Origin: Gemmataceae bacterium
GTDB lineage: Bacteria > Planctomycetota > Planctomycetia > Gemmatales > Gemmataceae
DNA: 5,133 nucleotides
Reading direction: 5' to 3'
Assembly (NCBI GenBank): GCA_017853285.1
Contig: JAFMJU010000300.1
Coordinates: forward strand, 1-5,133
This document shows positions 5,099 through 5,133 of the stretch, one piece after another (position 1 is the first letter of the stretch; each line of letters begins with the position of its first letter). The position numbers and the translations under genes were made by a program. The notes beneath the pieces are model-generated. The model was not told the DNA's origin and ran no database searches. It saw only the letters and a list, made by a program, of their open reading frames with translations.

Positions 5099-5133
5099 TA
5101 TTTCAGGTTGCTGGATATATCTAAACTAGGGAT

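Noticed and set aside
5025..5129. 34-codon plus-strand frame starting right after the DUF6807 stop
   Set aside because: It has no own ribosome site, crosses the palindrome and the candidate terminator, and shows no recognisable sequence.
1..5133. Mobile elements, CRISPR arrays, phage genes or tRNA-linked integration
   Set aside because: No transposase or integrase, no terminal inverted repeats, no regularly spaced repeats, and no duplicated tRNA 3' end were seen.

Overview
The window looks chromosomal. It is GC-rich, with three full protein genes and two tRNA genes. The organism is most likely from the Planctomycetota or a related PVC-group phylum. This is inference from gene content: an exported DUF6807 ('PmoA-like') protein, a sialidase-like propeller protein with a DxSYPG...SYYSTHE tail, a SEC-C/TPR protein, and tRNA-Ile/tRNA-Ala genes with no 16S gene upstream. 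No species can be named from the sequence, and other high-GC phyla with DUF6807 proteins (Verrucomicrobiota, Acidobacteriota) remain possible.

Region 1-507, minus strand: tRNA-Ile(GAT) then tRNA-Ala(TGC), the pair normally found in the 16S-23S rRNA spacer. After tRNA-Ala comes a 12-bp stem-loop and a 10/12 match to the E. coli rrn boxA antitermination element. This is the order expected just before a 23S gene, which would lie off the left edge. Upstream of tRNA-Ile there is no 16S gene. Instead there is a 499-bp non-coding stretch (508-1006) with a possible sigma70-type promoter and leader stem-loops, then a protein gene facing the other way. The layout suggests a tRNA-Ile/tRNA-Ala/23S operon with its own promoter, unlinked from 16S.

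Region 1007-2515, plus strand: a 502-residue protein with an N-terminal SEC-C zinc motif, TPR-like repeats, an uncharacterised middle region and a C-terminal PLxxLxGKTPxEAA motif. It ends facing the next gene, and a strong 13-bp stem-loop (2551-2581) lies between the two stop codons.

Region 2583-5024: a divergent pair of predicted exported proteins. The minus-strand gene encodes a sialidase-like beta-propeller protein with a twin-arginine-like signal. The plus-strand gene encodes a DUF6807 protein with a Sec signal peptide. They share an 84-bp intergenic region that could hold overlapping promoters. Both may act on glycans outside the cytoplasm, but neither substrate can be read from the sequence. 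The last 109 bases hold a 14-bp perfect palindrome and a possible terminator. No mobile elements, CRISPR arrays or phage genes were seen.
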